The notes under the pieces are model-generated. The model worked only from the letters and a program-made list of their open reading frames with translations. It searched no databases and was not told the origin of the DNA. A stretch of DNA of 43,547 nt from Planctomycetota bacterium (GTDB lineage Bacteria; Planctomycetota; J058), in contig RFHU01000317.1 of the NCBI GenBank assembly GCA_003695705.1, positions 1-43,547 on the forward strand, given 5' to 3'. This document shows, piece by piece, positions 26,423 through 35,416 of this stretch; position 1 is the first letter of the stretch; each line of letters opens with the position of its first letter. A program made the translations under genes and the position numbers.

Positions 26423-26430
26423 CGCAGCTC

Positions 26431-26436
26431 AGTATA
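26431..26436 (-). promoter_or_regulatory. -10 element TATACT directly upstream of the metalloprotease start
   Basis: TATACT on the minus strand ends 8 nt before the ATG at 26422, so transcription should begin at or within two bases of the start codon. The -35 position is only GGGGG. No Shine-Dalgarno sequence is visible between it and the ATG, consistent with a leaderless mRNA. Confidence 0.45.
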
Positions 26437-26440
26437 GCGA

Positions 26441-26457
26441 GGGGGCTCGGTGCCCCC
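26441..26457 (-). terminator. Hairpin between the prepilin gene and the metalloprotease gene
   Basis: GGGGGC (26441-26446) and GCCCCC (26452-26457) pair across a 5-nt loop, 26 nt after the prepilin stop codon and just upstream of the TATACT element. It is a strong GC stem without a U-run. It probably separates the pseudopilin operon from the next transcription unit. Confidence 0.5.
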
Positions 26458-26483
26458 CTCCCACCCCCTGGGCTCGCGCTGCC

Positions 26484-28061
26484 TCACTGCTCCAGGAGGC
26501 GCACGACCCGTTCGACTTGCAGGACCGAGCGGTTGTAGGGGTCGTCGCAGCTCAGACGGATCAGGAAGGCGGCCGGGAGGAAGCCAACACGGAACTTGAC
26601 GTTGAAGGACTGCTTGATCAGTCGCTCGGGACCTGCCTGGGGATCCACATCTTGGGTGGCGGGGTTCCCGTCGCCGATCTGCGTGGGGACTTCGCCCCCG
26701 ATGGCGCTCCCCAGCCAGCTCGTGCCCAGGCGGAAGAAATTGATGGGCTCCGAGAACTTCATCGCGCTCCAGGTCTCGGATTTGTCCGAATAGATGAGCT
26801 CGACGGTGAAGATCCGATCGGGGAAGAGGGGACCCGCCTTCTTGGCGGCGCCGGGGGTCTGGGTGCCGTCGTCGTCGGTGGCGTCGTAGACGAAGATCTT
26901 GTCCCCGGAGCGCACGCCGGGGAAGTTGACGGTCGGGTCGTACTGGCTCTTGTCGGTGAGCGGCTGGTTTTCGATGGGCGTGTCGTCGCGGAGGCCCCGC
27001 AGCACCACTCCTCCCGACGCCTGGTCCTCGAGGCGTGCGTGCCCCTCGAGGACGAAGGACACCGCGTTCATGCCTCCGAACTGGTCCTGGTGCTGCTTGG
27101 AGAGGCCCTGGGGGCCCCGGGCGGCCACGAAGCCGCGCTTCTCGTCGAGGTCGTTGAGTTCGTCCGCCTCGGTGCTCCAGGTGCCGTCCACGTTCCCCAC
27201 GTGGTACCAGTGTCCGATGCCTTCGCTGGGGGTCTCCTTGAAGTAGAAGCCGACCTTGAGGTCGCACACCCCGTGGGTGAGTATGGTCGTTCGATCCGTC
27301 GCCGGGTTGCCGGGTCCGCCGGGGTGGACCATTTCGTTGTTGTCGTTGAGGAACCACACCCGGCGCCGCAAGAGCGAGCGGCCGTCCTTCTGGGGCACGA
27401 GTCGGTAGTGGACCAAGGCCGGCCGATTGAGCCCGTCCACCATCGTGTAGGTCCGCACGTAGACTTCGTCCCGCCAGTAGCGGCGCCAATCCGTGTAGCC
27501 CGCGCCGATGGCGTAAGGCTCGGGGGAGAGCACCGCCGGCGCGTAGCAATAGGCGGGCTCTCCGGAGGCTTGCTGGCGCTTGTTGAGGGGGAAGGTCTCG
27601 AAGCCGTCGCCGGGCATGCCGAACTCGGTCCCCACCGAGAGGAGCGGATCGGTGGCGTCGCGTGGCTTGCGGAAGTCCTCGGCGCCGATCTGGTAGAGGG
27701 TATCCCCGGGGTCGTAGTGTCCGTTGGGGCGCAAAGGATTGGCGGGCCCCGGCCCGTCGGGGTCGGAGTCCACGTAGAACTCCATGTCCACGGTCCGGTT
27801 GGTGTTCGCAAGGTCGCGCTCGACCACGTCGAGCACCGTGCGCAAGCGCTGGTAGGTCTCCAGCTTGTTCACGGTGGTCGTGAACAGCTTGGTCGCCTGC
27901 AACCACACGAAGGTGACGACCCCGATGAGGATGACCCCCAAGGCAATGGCCACCAAGAGCTCGACCAGGGTCATCCGCCGGCGGGCTCGTGGCCGCGGCG
28001 CCTCCAGCGAAGCCACACGGGGCGCAGCGCGCAGCGCCCGCGGGCGCGCGGAATCAGCCAC
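26484..28061 (-). CDS. Type IV prepilin-like protein (PilW/PilV type) with N-methylation motif
   Basis: A large minor (pseudo)pilin of about 525 aa. A basic leader of some 30 residues precedes RMTLVELLVAIALGVILIG. That segment has the class III prepilin signature with Glu at position 5 of the mature form and the hydrophobic helix that inserts in the membrane and packs the pilus core. The residue before the predicted cleavage is Arg, where Gly or Ala is expected. The remainder is an extracytoplasmic beta-rich domain (DLKVGFYFKETPS, FTVELIYSDKSETWS) as in PilW and PilV. The start is assigned to GTG 28061 because GAGG lies 5 nt upstream; a GTG two codons earlier also exists. It overlaps the preceding gene by 8 nt, and the operon includes a GspK-like protein. 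Confidence 0.83.
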   Translation of the reverse strand: MADSARPRALRAAPRVASLEAPRPRARRRMTLVELLVAIALGVILIGVVTFVWLQATKLFTTTVNKLETYQRLRTVLDVVERDLANTNRTVDMEFYVDSDPDGPGPANPLRPNGHYDPGDTLYQIGAEDFRKPRDATDPLLSVGTEFGMPGDGFETFPLNKRQQASGEPAYCYAPAVLSPEPYAIGAGYTDWRRYWRDEVYVRTYTMVDGLNRPALVHYRLVPQKDGRSLLRRRVWFLNDNNEMVHPGGPGNPATDRTTILTHGVCDLKVGFYFKETPSEGIGHWYHVGNVDGTWSTEADELNDLDEKRGFVAARGPQGLSKQHQDQFGGMNAVSFVLEGHARLEDQASGGVVLRGLRDDTPIENQPLTDKSQYDPTVNFPGVRSGDKIFVYDATDDDGTQTPGAAKKAGPLFPDRIFTVELIYSDKSETWSAMKFSEPINFFRLGTSWLGSAIGGEVPTQIGDGNPATQDVDPQAGPERLIKQSFNVKFRVGFLPAAFLIRLSCDDPYNRSVLQVERVVRLLEQ

Positions 28062-29346
28062 GCCCACCTCGCCGGGCCTTCTCGACCTCCTTCTTCACCT
28101 CCTCGGGCTTGCCGAAGACGGGCTTCTTGCTCGGACGCCGGCGCTTGCGGCGCGTGAGGTCCTCGAAGACGGTCAGGTAGACCCGGTCTCCGGTCCACAC
28201 CGGCTCGGCAGCGAAGTGGGTGGTGTCCGAGCCGAAGCTCGCGATGAGGCGCGGTTCGTCCTCGGTGTCCACGTCCTTGACGAACAAGTGGTTCCCTGCG
28301 GTGAAGGCCAGCCAGCGCTCGTTGGGGTGCCAGCTGACCCCCTTGACCTCGAGCTCGATGTCGTCGAGGACGGGAACGATCTTGGACATCTCGCCGCTCT
28401 CCCCGACCTTGCGGTAGTAGATGGCGTCTTCGCTGGCGAAGCACACGTACTTGCCGTAGGGCGAATACCAGAGGGTGTGCACGTCGACGTCGTCGTAGAG
28501 GTGCTCGAGGATGGACTCCTTCTCGGGCTTCGCGCGGCCGATGCGGTCGAGGTGGACTAGGTAGACGCCGCGGAAGCGCTCTCCGGTAGGGCCGACCGTG
28601 GCGCGGCGGAAGAAGAGCGTGAACTGGTTCTTGCGCGGGTGCCACTCGATGTTGTGCAGACCCACGGCCGGGAGCTTGGAGATGTGGCGGACGCTCTTGC
28701 CCTTGGGATCGGTCAGGTAGAGACCCGTGGGATGGCCGAAGACGATCCAGTAGGGGCGATCGTCGGGCCCGCTGCCGTTCTCGAAGCGCGACACCGGGGG
28801 CATGAAGAAGTCGATGATCCCGCCCATGCGCACGACCTGCGAGACGTGCCCTTGCAGGGTCACCCGGAGCAGACGCGAGTAGAGGACGTGCTCCTCGCGG
28901 TACTTCTCCAGCACGTAGACTGCCTCGCCCCGCGGCGACCATTCGAGCCCGAAGGGGACGTGTCCCTGCGGGGGCGCGTAGAGCACCTCGTGAGGCGGCT
29001 TCTGCCCCTCGGGGCCCTCGGTGACCCGCGCCATGTCGAGCAGCACCACGCAGCGACCGCCGTCGGGGACGCCCGGCTCTCCGGTGCCGAAGTAGACGAT
29101 GCGCCGGTTGTCCGGGCTCCAGTAGAAGCCGCGCTCGGCCCCGTGGAAGGTGTACTTGTAGCGGACGCGGGTCTTCCCCTTGAACACGTCGAAGCCGTCG
29201 GCACGGTGGACGATGTTGTATCTCCCGTCGTGGGAGCGCTTGTAGGCGTGGAAGGACCAGTTGCCGGCCATGTAGACCTTGGAGACCAGCACCGGTTCCT
29301 CGCGGCGCTTGGGGTCCGGCTCGACGTCGCAGGTGAAGGTCTTCAT
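28054..29346 (-). CDS. Beta-propeller-like (TolB/WD40-type) protein, truncated form lacking its signal peptide
   Basis: The 430-aa product shows repeated blades of the TolB/PD40 kind: FYWSPDNRRIVYFGTG, LEWSPRGEAVYVLEKY, IEWHPRKNQFTLFFR, LWYSPYGKYVCFASED, VSWHPNERWLAFTAGN. Each has the W-S/H-P motif, giving a six- or seven-bladed propeller. The C-terminus is a basic Lys/Arg tail. ATG 29346 has no ribosome site. In the same frame a perfectly placed start with AGGAGG (29457) encodes a typical signal peptide but meets TGA at 29380-29382, twelve codons before this ATG. The intact gene would run from 29457. So either this copy is broken, the base is a sequencing error, or only the cytoplasmic form is made. 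It overlaps the prepilin gene. Confidence 0.72.
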   Translation of the reverse strand: MKTFTCDVEPDPKRREEPVLVSKVYMAGNWSFHAYKRSHDGRYNIVHRADGFDVFKGKTRVRYKYTFHGAERGFYWSPDNRRIVYFGTGEPGVPDGGRCVVLLDMARVTEGPEGQKPPHEVLYAPPQGHVPFGLEWSPRGEAVYVLEKYREEHVLYSRLLRVTLQGHVSQVVRMGGIIDFFMPPVSRFENGSGPDDRPYWIVFGHPTGLYLTDPKGKSVRHISKLPAVGLHNIEWHPRKNQFTLFFRRATVGPTGERFRGVYLVHLDRIGRAKPEKESILEHLYDDVDVHTLWYSPYGKYVCFASEDAIYYRKVGESGEMSKIVPVLDDIELEVKGVSWHPNERWLAFTAGNHLFVKDVDTEDEPRLIASFGSDTTHFAAEPVWTGDRVYLTVFEDLTRRKRRRPSKKPVFGKPEEVKKEVEKARRGGRG

Positions 29347-29379
29347 GTTGCATTCGCCCGGAATGCCGTAGATGTTCGT

Positions 29380-29457
29380 TCACCCGTAGGCCGGAGGCGC
29401 GCTGGCGAAGGCGCCGACCAAGAGGCCGCCGAGCCCGAGCAGCAGGGGTCGTCTCAT
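29380..29457 (-). pseudogene. Orphan signal-peptide ORF, severed 5' end of the propeller gene
   Basis: ATG at 29457 overlaps the preceding stop as ATGA and follows AGGAGG by about 6 nt. It encodes 25 residues, MRRPLLLGLGGLLVGAFASA then PPAYG, a textbook Sec signal peptide, and stops at TGA (29380-29382). The reading frame then continues in phase through T-N-I-Y-G-I-P-G-E-C-N into the propeller protein. If TGA replaced TGG, the junction would read AYGWTNIYGIPG. Many neighbouring genes use TGA as a true stop, so a recoded genetic code is unlikely. Confidence 0.7.
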
Positions 29458-30377
29458 CGCTCTCCTCCTGGCTCCTCCGTCCTCGGCGATTCGTCCTCTT
29501 CGTCGGCGGGGACGAGGGGCGTGTCGGCGGGGGCGGGGGCGTATTGCTTGATGAGCTCCAGGCTGCCGTGGATCTCCTTGCCCAGGCGCTCGAGACGTTG
29601 TGCGAGCACGGGGAGTACCGCCTCGCCGCGCGCGCGGCCGTGGTCGCGCAGGATCCGATCCAGCACCCGCAGGTGGCGAAGAATGGTCTGGTGGAAGCCT
29701 GCCTCGAGGAGGACGACGTACTGGCGGAAGTAGGCGTCCACCTCGCCCCGGAAGCGCACCAAGCCCATGGTGAGTTCCTGGTGGCGCGGGCGACCGCCCT
29801 CGGCCTGCTCGACCAGGGCTTGGGCGAACTCGGCCACCGCGAGCCGCCGGGCGTCGAGGGTGCGCAGCATGCCCTGGATGCGGTCGATGTTCTCGATGGC
29901 GAATCGGGTTCGCTCCTCCTCGGTGCCGAAGGGGACCGTCCGTCGGTCGATGATCTCCCGATGGCTCTCTGCGTAGCCGTACTCGGTCATTAGCCACTGC
30001 TGGACCCGCTTGGCCTGCTTGCCGACGGCCAGCTCCACCTTGACCTCGTAGGCCAGGGGTGCGAAGACGCGGTCTTGCCAGGGGTAGCTCACCTTGTAGG
30101 TGTTGTCCTGGACCACCGCGCGGAGGATCTTGACCGGGAAGTCGCGCGAGCGGCCGCGCGCCTGGAGGGTGACGTCGAGGCGCGTTCCGTCCATCAGCGG
30201 CGGCGTCTTCCCCGAGGCCTCGAAGTAGCAGCCGTGGGGTCGCCCCTCGGCGTCGCGCCCATTCTCGAGCACGACGACGAGTCCGCCTCCGCCTCCGGCG
30301 TCGTCGGGCGCGCCCCAGGCGGCGCTCCCCAGGAGCGCGACCAGCCAGGGCCACGCGCAGGTCCGCAGTCGCATCAC
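29454..30377 (-). CDS. Secreted helical protein of unknown function in the pseudopilin operon
   Basis: I do not recognise the family. The 307-aa product has a signal peptide (MMRLRTCAWPWLVALLGSAA, cleaved near WGA|PD). A beta-rich segment of about 90 residues follows (TRLDVTLQARGRSRDFPVKI). A long helical region then runs from about 130 to 280 with amphipathic repeats (FAIENIDRIQGMLRTLDAR, ILRHLRVLDRILRDHGRAR). The C-terminus is acidic and Pro-rich. The GTG at 30377 overlaps the upstream stop (GTGATG), and its own stop overlaps the next gene's ATG. Tight coupling to a GspK-like and a propeller-like protein suggests a periplasmic accessory of the same machine. Confidence 0.75.
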   Translation of the reverse strand: MMRLRTCAWPWLVALLGSAAWGAPDDAGGGGGLVVVLENGRDAEGRPHGCYFEASGKTPPLMDGTRLDVTLQARGRSRDFPVKILRAVVQDNTYKVSYPWQDRVFAPLAYEVKVELAVGKQAKRVQQWLMTEYGYAESHREIIDRRTVPFGTEEERTRFAIENIDRIQGMLRTLDARRLAVAEFAQALVEQAEGGRPRHQELTMGLVRFRGEVDAYFRQYVVLLEAGFHQTILRHLRVLDRILRDHGRARGEAVLPVLAQRLERLGKEIHGSLELIKQYAPAPADTPLVPADEEDESPRTEEPGGER

Positions 30378-33300
30378 TCGCTCACTCCCTCCTCAGCGTA
30401 CAGGATTTGGGGCGTCTCGCGGAGGAGGTTGAGGGTGATGTCCTCGAAGACCGGGGTCTCGGTGATGGGGGTGGGCAGTCCCGAGCGAGTCGAGGGCAGC
30501 ACTTCGAGGGGCGCGCCCGGCGCAGTGGTGTGGAAGCCGTAGCTCTGGCGTTCGGTGAGGTCCGAGGTCTGGGCGCCGCCGGGGCCGACCTTGTAGAGGT
30601 TGCCGAGTTGCACCCCCATCATGAGGATCTCGTAGTCGCGGCTGTCGTCTCCGAGCCCGTCGTAGAGGGTCTGGGAGCCGAAGGCCAGCCCCTGCTTGTA
30701 TCCGACCACACGCGTGCGGGCGGCGTCGAGGATTTGGCTGCGCCCGGGCTCGCCGTTGGCGTCCGTTACCAGGCTGGCCTGGGTCATGATGTCCTTGTTG
30801 TCGCCACGCCAGGTGTCCTGTCCGCTGGTCCGGCCGGGGAGCTTGTAGACGAGCACCTCGAACTGCATCGACCCGTCCGACGTGGGGTAGGAGGTCCAGG
30901 TGACCGATCCCAGCCTCGTGCGCTGGCCGATGAGCTCCAGGAGCCCGCGCCGGTAGGTCGCCCCGAAACCCTGGCTGGGGTCGGCGTCGGGGTCGTTGTC
31001 GAAGTGCTCGGCGGCGGTGCTCAGCTCGAAGAAGCGGTCCTCGTACCAGTCGACGGGCGCGTTGGGGGTGCCCGCCGCGCCGCTGGCGGGGATCTCGTAG
31101 CCCGGGTTGGAGGGATCGCTCACGAATCCGCCCTTGGAGGCGTAGTCGGTGCGGGCCTCGAACTCGCGCAGGTTCTTGATGACCAGGTTGTCGAACACGG
31201 CGTAGGCGGCCGTGTCCGCATCGATGTCCGCGGCCACCTGCACGCCTCCGCGGTCGACCAGGTTGACCTGGCCCTCGGGTTCGCCGCCCAGGAAGAGGGG
31301 CGCGTCGACGTCGCAGTTCTCGCAACCACGGCAACCGTCGCACACCATGCGGGGGGGGATCACGCTCAGGCCGCCGGGGACGCTGATCACCGCTTGCTGC
31401 CCCGTGCAGCGCACGTTGGTCACGGTCCAGCAGGGGAGGCCCCCGGGGCAGAGAACCGGCGGTCGGCCATGAATGTAGGCCTGGGAGACGCACTGGTTGT
31501 CGCCGTTGCCCGGGTTCGGGGCGCTGCGCCCGGCGGCGAGCTCGTTGGCGTAGTGCTGCATGGCCGCGCCGGTCCATTTGCCCGGTGAGGTTTCCACGGC
31601 CTTGCAGTAGGGCGACTCAGAGGCCGGAATGGCTTCGCGGTAGCGGAGAATGATGTCCATGGGGACGTCGTCCGCCGTGCCCGGCACCCCGTCGGCACCG
31701 TAGTCGAACATCGTGGCGGGGTCGCCGGGCGGACCGGTGAGGAAGTTGTAGGTCCAGTTGCCGAACATGCCCCCGCTGGACACCCAGTGCATGTTGCGCT
31801 CGCTGCCATCGGGATAGCGCAGGACCACCTGATGGTCGAAGCTCTGCGGGGGGAAGTTGATGGGCTGGCTGGTCTCGTATTCGCCGGTGGTGGCGTTCCA
31901 GGTGACCACGTCTTCGTAGACGACCTCGCGCTGCTCCATGGTCACGCCTCCGCGGCGGCAGTTGTAGTAGTCGCCGAGGGGCCGCGGCTCGAGCCAGATG
32001 TGCGTCGACGTTCGGTTGGGAAGGGAGATGGGGTCGTTCTCGATGCCGTTGGCGGTCCCGAGGGGTTGCATGCCGGCGCCGCTGGTGGGCACGTGCTCGT
32101 GCCCGTGCAGTTCTCCGTAGCCGTCCGAGAGCCCCGTGTCGCCCATGAAGGCGATGCGGCCCGTCCCTTCGGCGGGGTCGTAGGCGCGGGGCGGCTGGGT
32201 GGGGCGCATGTCGACTTGGAGCGACATGTCGAACTGGGCGAAGCCGAGGGAGGCGCTCGCGGGGTCGGAGTTGTCCCGCGCGTAGCCGTAGTTGACGACC
32301 ACCCAGTGCCAGGTGTTGGCGAGCCATTCGGGCTCGATGGAACTCAGCGCCTTGAAGTTCTTGTTCGCGAAGCGGGTCTTGGTGTCGGGGGTGACGTCGA
32401 TCTCCACCACGTCGCGCCACTTGACACCGTCCACGTGCTGCCAGGCCCAGAGGGCGATGTTCTTGTTGCGCGGGTTGGAGTAGGGGCGGCCGGTGACGGT
32501 ACTCACGCCGTTGTCTGGGTTGTTCGAGGGGCAGGCCTGCAGGGCGATGGAGACGCCGGTGGCCGATGCGCGCTTGACGACCCGCCAGCCGACGTCGCGC
32601 TGCACTCCGCCCACGTTGCCCGCCAGCGCGCCGTTGCTGCCGATGAAGCTGAGGAGGACCTCCTCCTCCCGCAGGTAGGGGTCCGCCAGCGGCTGGACCC
32701 ACACGCGGATGGAGCAGGCGCGGTAGAGGTTCATGTTGTCGCCGCTGTAGGCGAGCGCGATGGGCTTGCCGGTGGTGTCGTCGACGCGGCGCGGGTCGAT
32801 GGCGACGCCGTTGTTCCACAGCGCGGCGCCTTCGTGCCACCACCGCCCATCGCTGGGCGTCGCCGCGAGGTCGACATCGAGGGGGCTTAGCTCGCTGCTC
32901 CGCTTGCCTGCCGTGGGCGGCTCCGCGCCGGGGATCGGGCTGCAGAGACGGTCCAGCTCGGTGAGGTCGGGGGCCGGCACCCCGGGGAGCTGGCCGGCGT
33001 ACCATTTGTCGATGTCCGCCGCCCCCACGCTGGGCGGCGGGAACGCGCCGGCGGGATGGCTGGGGTTGCCGGCGTCGAAGGGGAGGGCCCCTCCGCTCTC
33101 GGGATACGGCCAGCCGGGGCTGATCGAGTTGTTGGGGCCCGTCGGGAAGGGGTTCTGGTCCTTGGGGTCCCACCAGACCCGGCACTTGAAGGCGTCGAGG
33201 GTGCCGCGCGAGAAGCCGGCGATGAAGTCCCAGGGTTGCGCTCGCACCCCCAGGAGGTTGGTGAGGGTCATGTGGCCGTCGTACTGCGCGGGGGTCGCTC

Positions 33301-35293
33301 CGGCGATCTCGTGCAGTTCGAGGTCGTCGCGCACGATGCTGTAGACCGGCTGGGTGATGAGCCCCGGCCAGCCGCGCGAATTCATGATGGCTTCGCTGGT
33401 GCGGTTGACGCCGGGCAGGTTGCGCCAGGCCTGGTAGTCGGGGATGAAGTCTCCCGGCGCCATCATGGCCCGGAACCTCTCGAAGTCGGCCTGGGTGGTC
33501 AGGCGGGCAACGTCGTAGACCTTGAGCACCACCTGCAGGGTCTGGCTGGCGACGATGCCCACCTCGTCGGTGTCGACCGGGGTGCCGAGGTAGTTCGCGA
33601 TGACCTGCGCCTGCACCTCGTCGCGGCGGAGCACCATGCCCAGCGAGGTGATCTCGAACACCCCCATGGCGTCGAAGCAGCCTTCGGTGGTCATGTGAAC
33701 GATGTCCGCCTTGTCCACCAGTCGGGCGATGGGCATGCCGTATTGGTTTCGCCCCCCGTGGTTGGCGCCCTGCCCGAACTTGTTCAGCATGGTGTTGGGG
33801 TTGAGCTGCGCCTTGATCAGGTCGCGAATGCCCTGGCCTTCGAGCAGAGCGCACCACGTCGGCGACACGGGCGGCTGCCCCGCGCCCGGCGGCGTTCCGT
33901 AGGGGAACTTGTCGGGGACCAGGCCCTCGCTCCAGCCGCCGCTGGGGGTCTTGACGCCCTGGTAGTCGCTGTCCCCGGCAGGCGGCTTGATGTAAGGGGC
34001 CGCGCCCTTGGAGGGGGTCTGGATGGCGGGCAGGGCGAAGGTCGCGTAGTGGTCCAGCCAAGTCTCGAAGTCGAGCCACGACTTGAAGGGCCCCCGCGCC
34101 AGGGTCCGGCCCGGGACCGTGCTGGACACCGACCCGCTGCCGCTCCGCCAGGCGATGAGCTGGTCGGCGAGCCGTCCGGCGGTGGCGTAGCCCACCCGGA
34201 AGGTTCCGTAGTCGTTGCGCCCTTCGAGGCCCGCGAAGAGGGCCACGAGGACGGGGCGCGAGGCCGTGTTCAGGTTCACAGGCGCGCGGCGCATGAGGGG
34301 CAGGCTTCGCTTGGGCGCCTGCCAGTAGGCGTGCGAAGCGGGCAAGTCGGGGTTGAGGTTCCAAGGACGGATCACCTTTTCGTCCACCCAGCTGTGGGTG
34401 GTGATGCGATCGCGCAGATGCTCGAGCCAGCGCTCCTCGGTGACCCGGTTGGCCGCGGTGACCCCGGCGAGGGCGAGGCCCCCGTTGGCCGCCGCGGTGG
34501 TCTTGCAAGGACAAGAGGCAGAGTGGTGCGCGGGGTCGATGGTGATGAGCGCCTGCACTTCGGCCTTGGAGCGAAAGCCCGACGAAGGCCGATTGAGGAT
34601 GACGTGGGCGGCGATGGCGTCGGCGGCCTGGGGGGTCATCTGCGTCCGCCAGACCGTGTCCTCTTCCGCGGCCGCGCGGATCAGGTTCTTGAGCATGCGC
34701 TGCGCGGCGGCGGGGTCCGGGTGGTTGACGTTGAGCTGCGAGGCCGTGTCGAGGATCTTGAGCTTGTAGACGTCCATGCCCCCCTGGTAGCTCCGTCCGA
34801 GGAAGCCGGAGACGGCCAGGGGCGAGCCGTAGAGCAGGGGATCGCTGGCGCAGTTGGGACCGGTGTGCGGCTCGCCGTCGCAGCGGTTCTTGCTCGGGTC
34901 CTCGCTGCTCTTGACCAGCCCGAGGTTGGTCAGTTTGAAGCTCGGGGTGGTGGTGAGGAGGAGGTCCAGGGGCAGGTTGAGCCCCTTGCGCTGGGCCTCG
35001 GTCATGTTCGTGGGGGCGGTGAGGGCGTAGCCCCAGCCGTCGGCCTTGGGATCGCTGTAGTGGCGCTTGCCCGCGATCTCCTGCAGCTCGACGACGGCGC
35101 GACGCACCCCGGCCCGGGCCAGCAGGCGAGCCCGCACCGCGTCGCTGTAGTTGCGGGAGGCGGCCCGTTCGAAGTTGGTGAGTTGCACGAAGGCCACCGC
35201 GAACAGACTGAGCAACGCCAGAATGGCGAGAGAGACCATGAGGACCGCGCCGCGACGGTCCTCCGGAGCGGGGCGCCTTGCCGAAGCGTTCAT
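30374..35293 (-). CDS. Giant GspK/PilX-like minor pseudopilin with LamG-like domain
   Basis: The 1639-aa protein begins with RRG|AVLMVSLAILALLSLFA (cleavage after Gly15), an N-terminal pseudopilin helix lacking Glu5, which is usual for GspK. FERAASRNYSDAVRARLLARAGVRRAV is the GspK/PilX helix. Two helix-hairpin-helix-like segments follow (ASQLNVNHPDPAAAQ and APVNLNTASRPVLVALFAGL). Normal GspK is about 330 aa; the remaining 1300 residues are added. They include a lectin/LamG-like region around 870-1110 (ACSIRVWVQPLAD, TWHWVVVNYGYA), a possible calcium loop (DYGADGVPGTADD) and a CDGCRGCENC cluster near 31310-31345. ATG 35293 follows AAGG at 7 nt. It caps the pseudopilin tip in GspK; here the extra domains are probably surface-exposed. 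Confidence 0.82.
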   Translation of the reverse strand: MNASARRPAPEDRRGAVLMVSLAILALLSLFAVAFVQLTNFERAASRNYSDAVRARLLARAGVRRAVVELQEIAGKRHYSDPKADGWGYALTAPTNMTEAQRKGLNLPLDLLLTTTPSFKLTNLGLVKSSEDPSKNRCDGEPHTGPNCASDPLLYGSPLAVSGFLGRSYQGGMDVYKLKILDTASQLNVNHPDPAAAQRMLKNLIRAAAEEDTVWRTQMTPQAADAIAAHVILNRPSSGFRSKAEVQALITIDPAHHSASCPCKTTAAANGGLALAGVTAANRVTEERWLEHLRDRITTHSWVDEKVIRPWNLNPDLPASHAYWQAPKRSLPLMRRAPVNLNTASRPVLVALFAGLEGRNDYGTFRVGYATAGRLADQLIAWRSGSGSVSSTVPGRTLARGPFKSWLDFETWLDHYATFALPAIQTPSKGAAPYIKPPAGDSDYQGVKTPSGGWSEGLVPDKFPYGTPPGAGQPPVSPTWCALLEGQGIRDLIKAQLNPNTMLNKFGQGANHGGRNQYGMPIARLVDKADIVHMTTEGCFDAMGVFEITSLGMVLRRDEVQAQVIANYLGTPVDTDEVGIVASQTLQVVLKVYDVARLTTQADFERFRAMMAPGDFIPDYQAWRNLPGVNRTSEAIMNSRGWPGLITQPVYSIVRDDLELHEIAGATPAQYDGHMTLTNLLGVRAQPWDFIAGFSRGTLDAFKCRVWWDPKDQNPFPTGPNNSISPGWPYPESGGALPFDAGNPSHPAGAFPPPSVGAADIDKWYAGQLPGVPAPDLTELDRLCSPIPGAEPPTAGKRSSELSPLDVDLAATPSDGRWWHEGAALWNNGVAIDPRRVDDTTGKPIALAYSGDNMNLYRACSIRVWVQPLADPYLREEEVLLSFIGSNGALAGNVGGVQRDVGWRVVKRASATGVSIALQACPSNNPDNGVSTVTGRPYSNPRNKNIALWAWQHVDGVKWRDVVEIDVTPDTKTRFANKNFKALSSIEPEWLANTWHWVVVNYGYARDNSDPASASLGFAQFDMSLQVDMRPTQPPRAYDPAEGTGRIAFMGDTGLSDGYGELHGHEHVPTSGAGMQPLGTANGIENDPISLPNRTSTHIWLEPRPLGDYYNCRRGGVTMEQREVVYEDVVTWNATTGEYETSQPINFPPQSFDHQVVLRYPDGSERNMHWVSSGGMFGNWTYNFLTGPPGDPATMFDYGADGVPGTADDVPMDIILRYREAIPASESPYCKAVETSPGKWTGAAMQHYANELAAGRSAPNPGNGDNQCVSQAYIHGRPPVLCPGGLPCWTVTNVRCTGQQAVISVPGGLSVIPPRMVCDGCRGCENCDVDAPLFLGGEPEGQVNLVDRGGVQVAADIDADTAAYAVFDNLVIKNLREFEARTDYASKGGFVSDPSNPGYEIPASGAAGTPNAPVDWYEDRFFELSTAAEHFDNDPDADPSQGFGATYRRGLLELIGQRTRLGSVTWTSYPTSDGSMQFEVLVYKLPGRTSGQDTWRGDNKDIMTQASLVTDANGEPGRSQILDAARTRVVGYKQGLAFGSQTLYDGLGDDSRDYEILMMGVQLGNLYKVGPGGAQTSDLTERQSYGFHTTAPGAPLEVLPSTRSGLPTPITETPVFEDITLNLLRETPQILYAEEGVSE

Positions 35294-35307
35294 CCGACCG
35301 CCTTCCG

Positions 35308-35336
35308 TTGGAGGAGAGGGAGCTTGGGGCTACACT
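35308..35336 (+). promoter_or_regulatory. Candidate typA promoter
   Basis: TTGGAG (35308-35313) and TACACT (35331-35336) are 17 bp apart on the plus strand. Transcription would start near 35343 with a leader of about 155 nt before typA. It overlaps the ribosome site region of the divergent pseudopilin gene. Confidence 0.45.
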
Positions 35337-35416
35337 TAGGGACGCCGCGTCCCCCGGGCGTCTTGCATCGGCTCCGGGCTTTCTCGGTCCCGGTCGCCAT
35401 CCCACGCGCGACGGCG

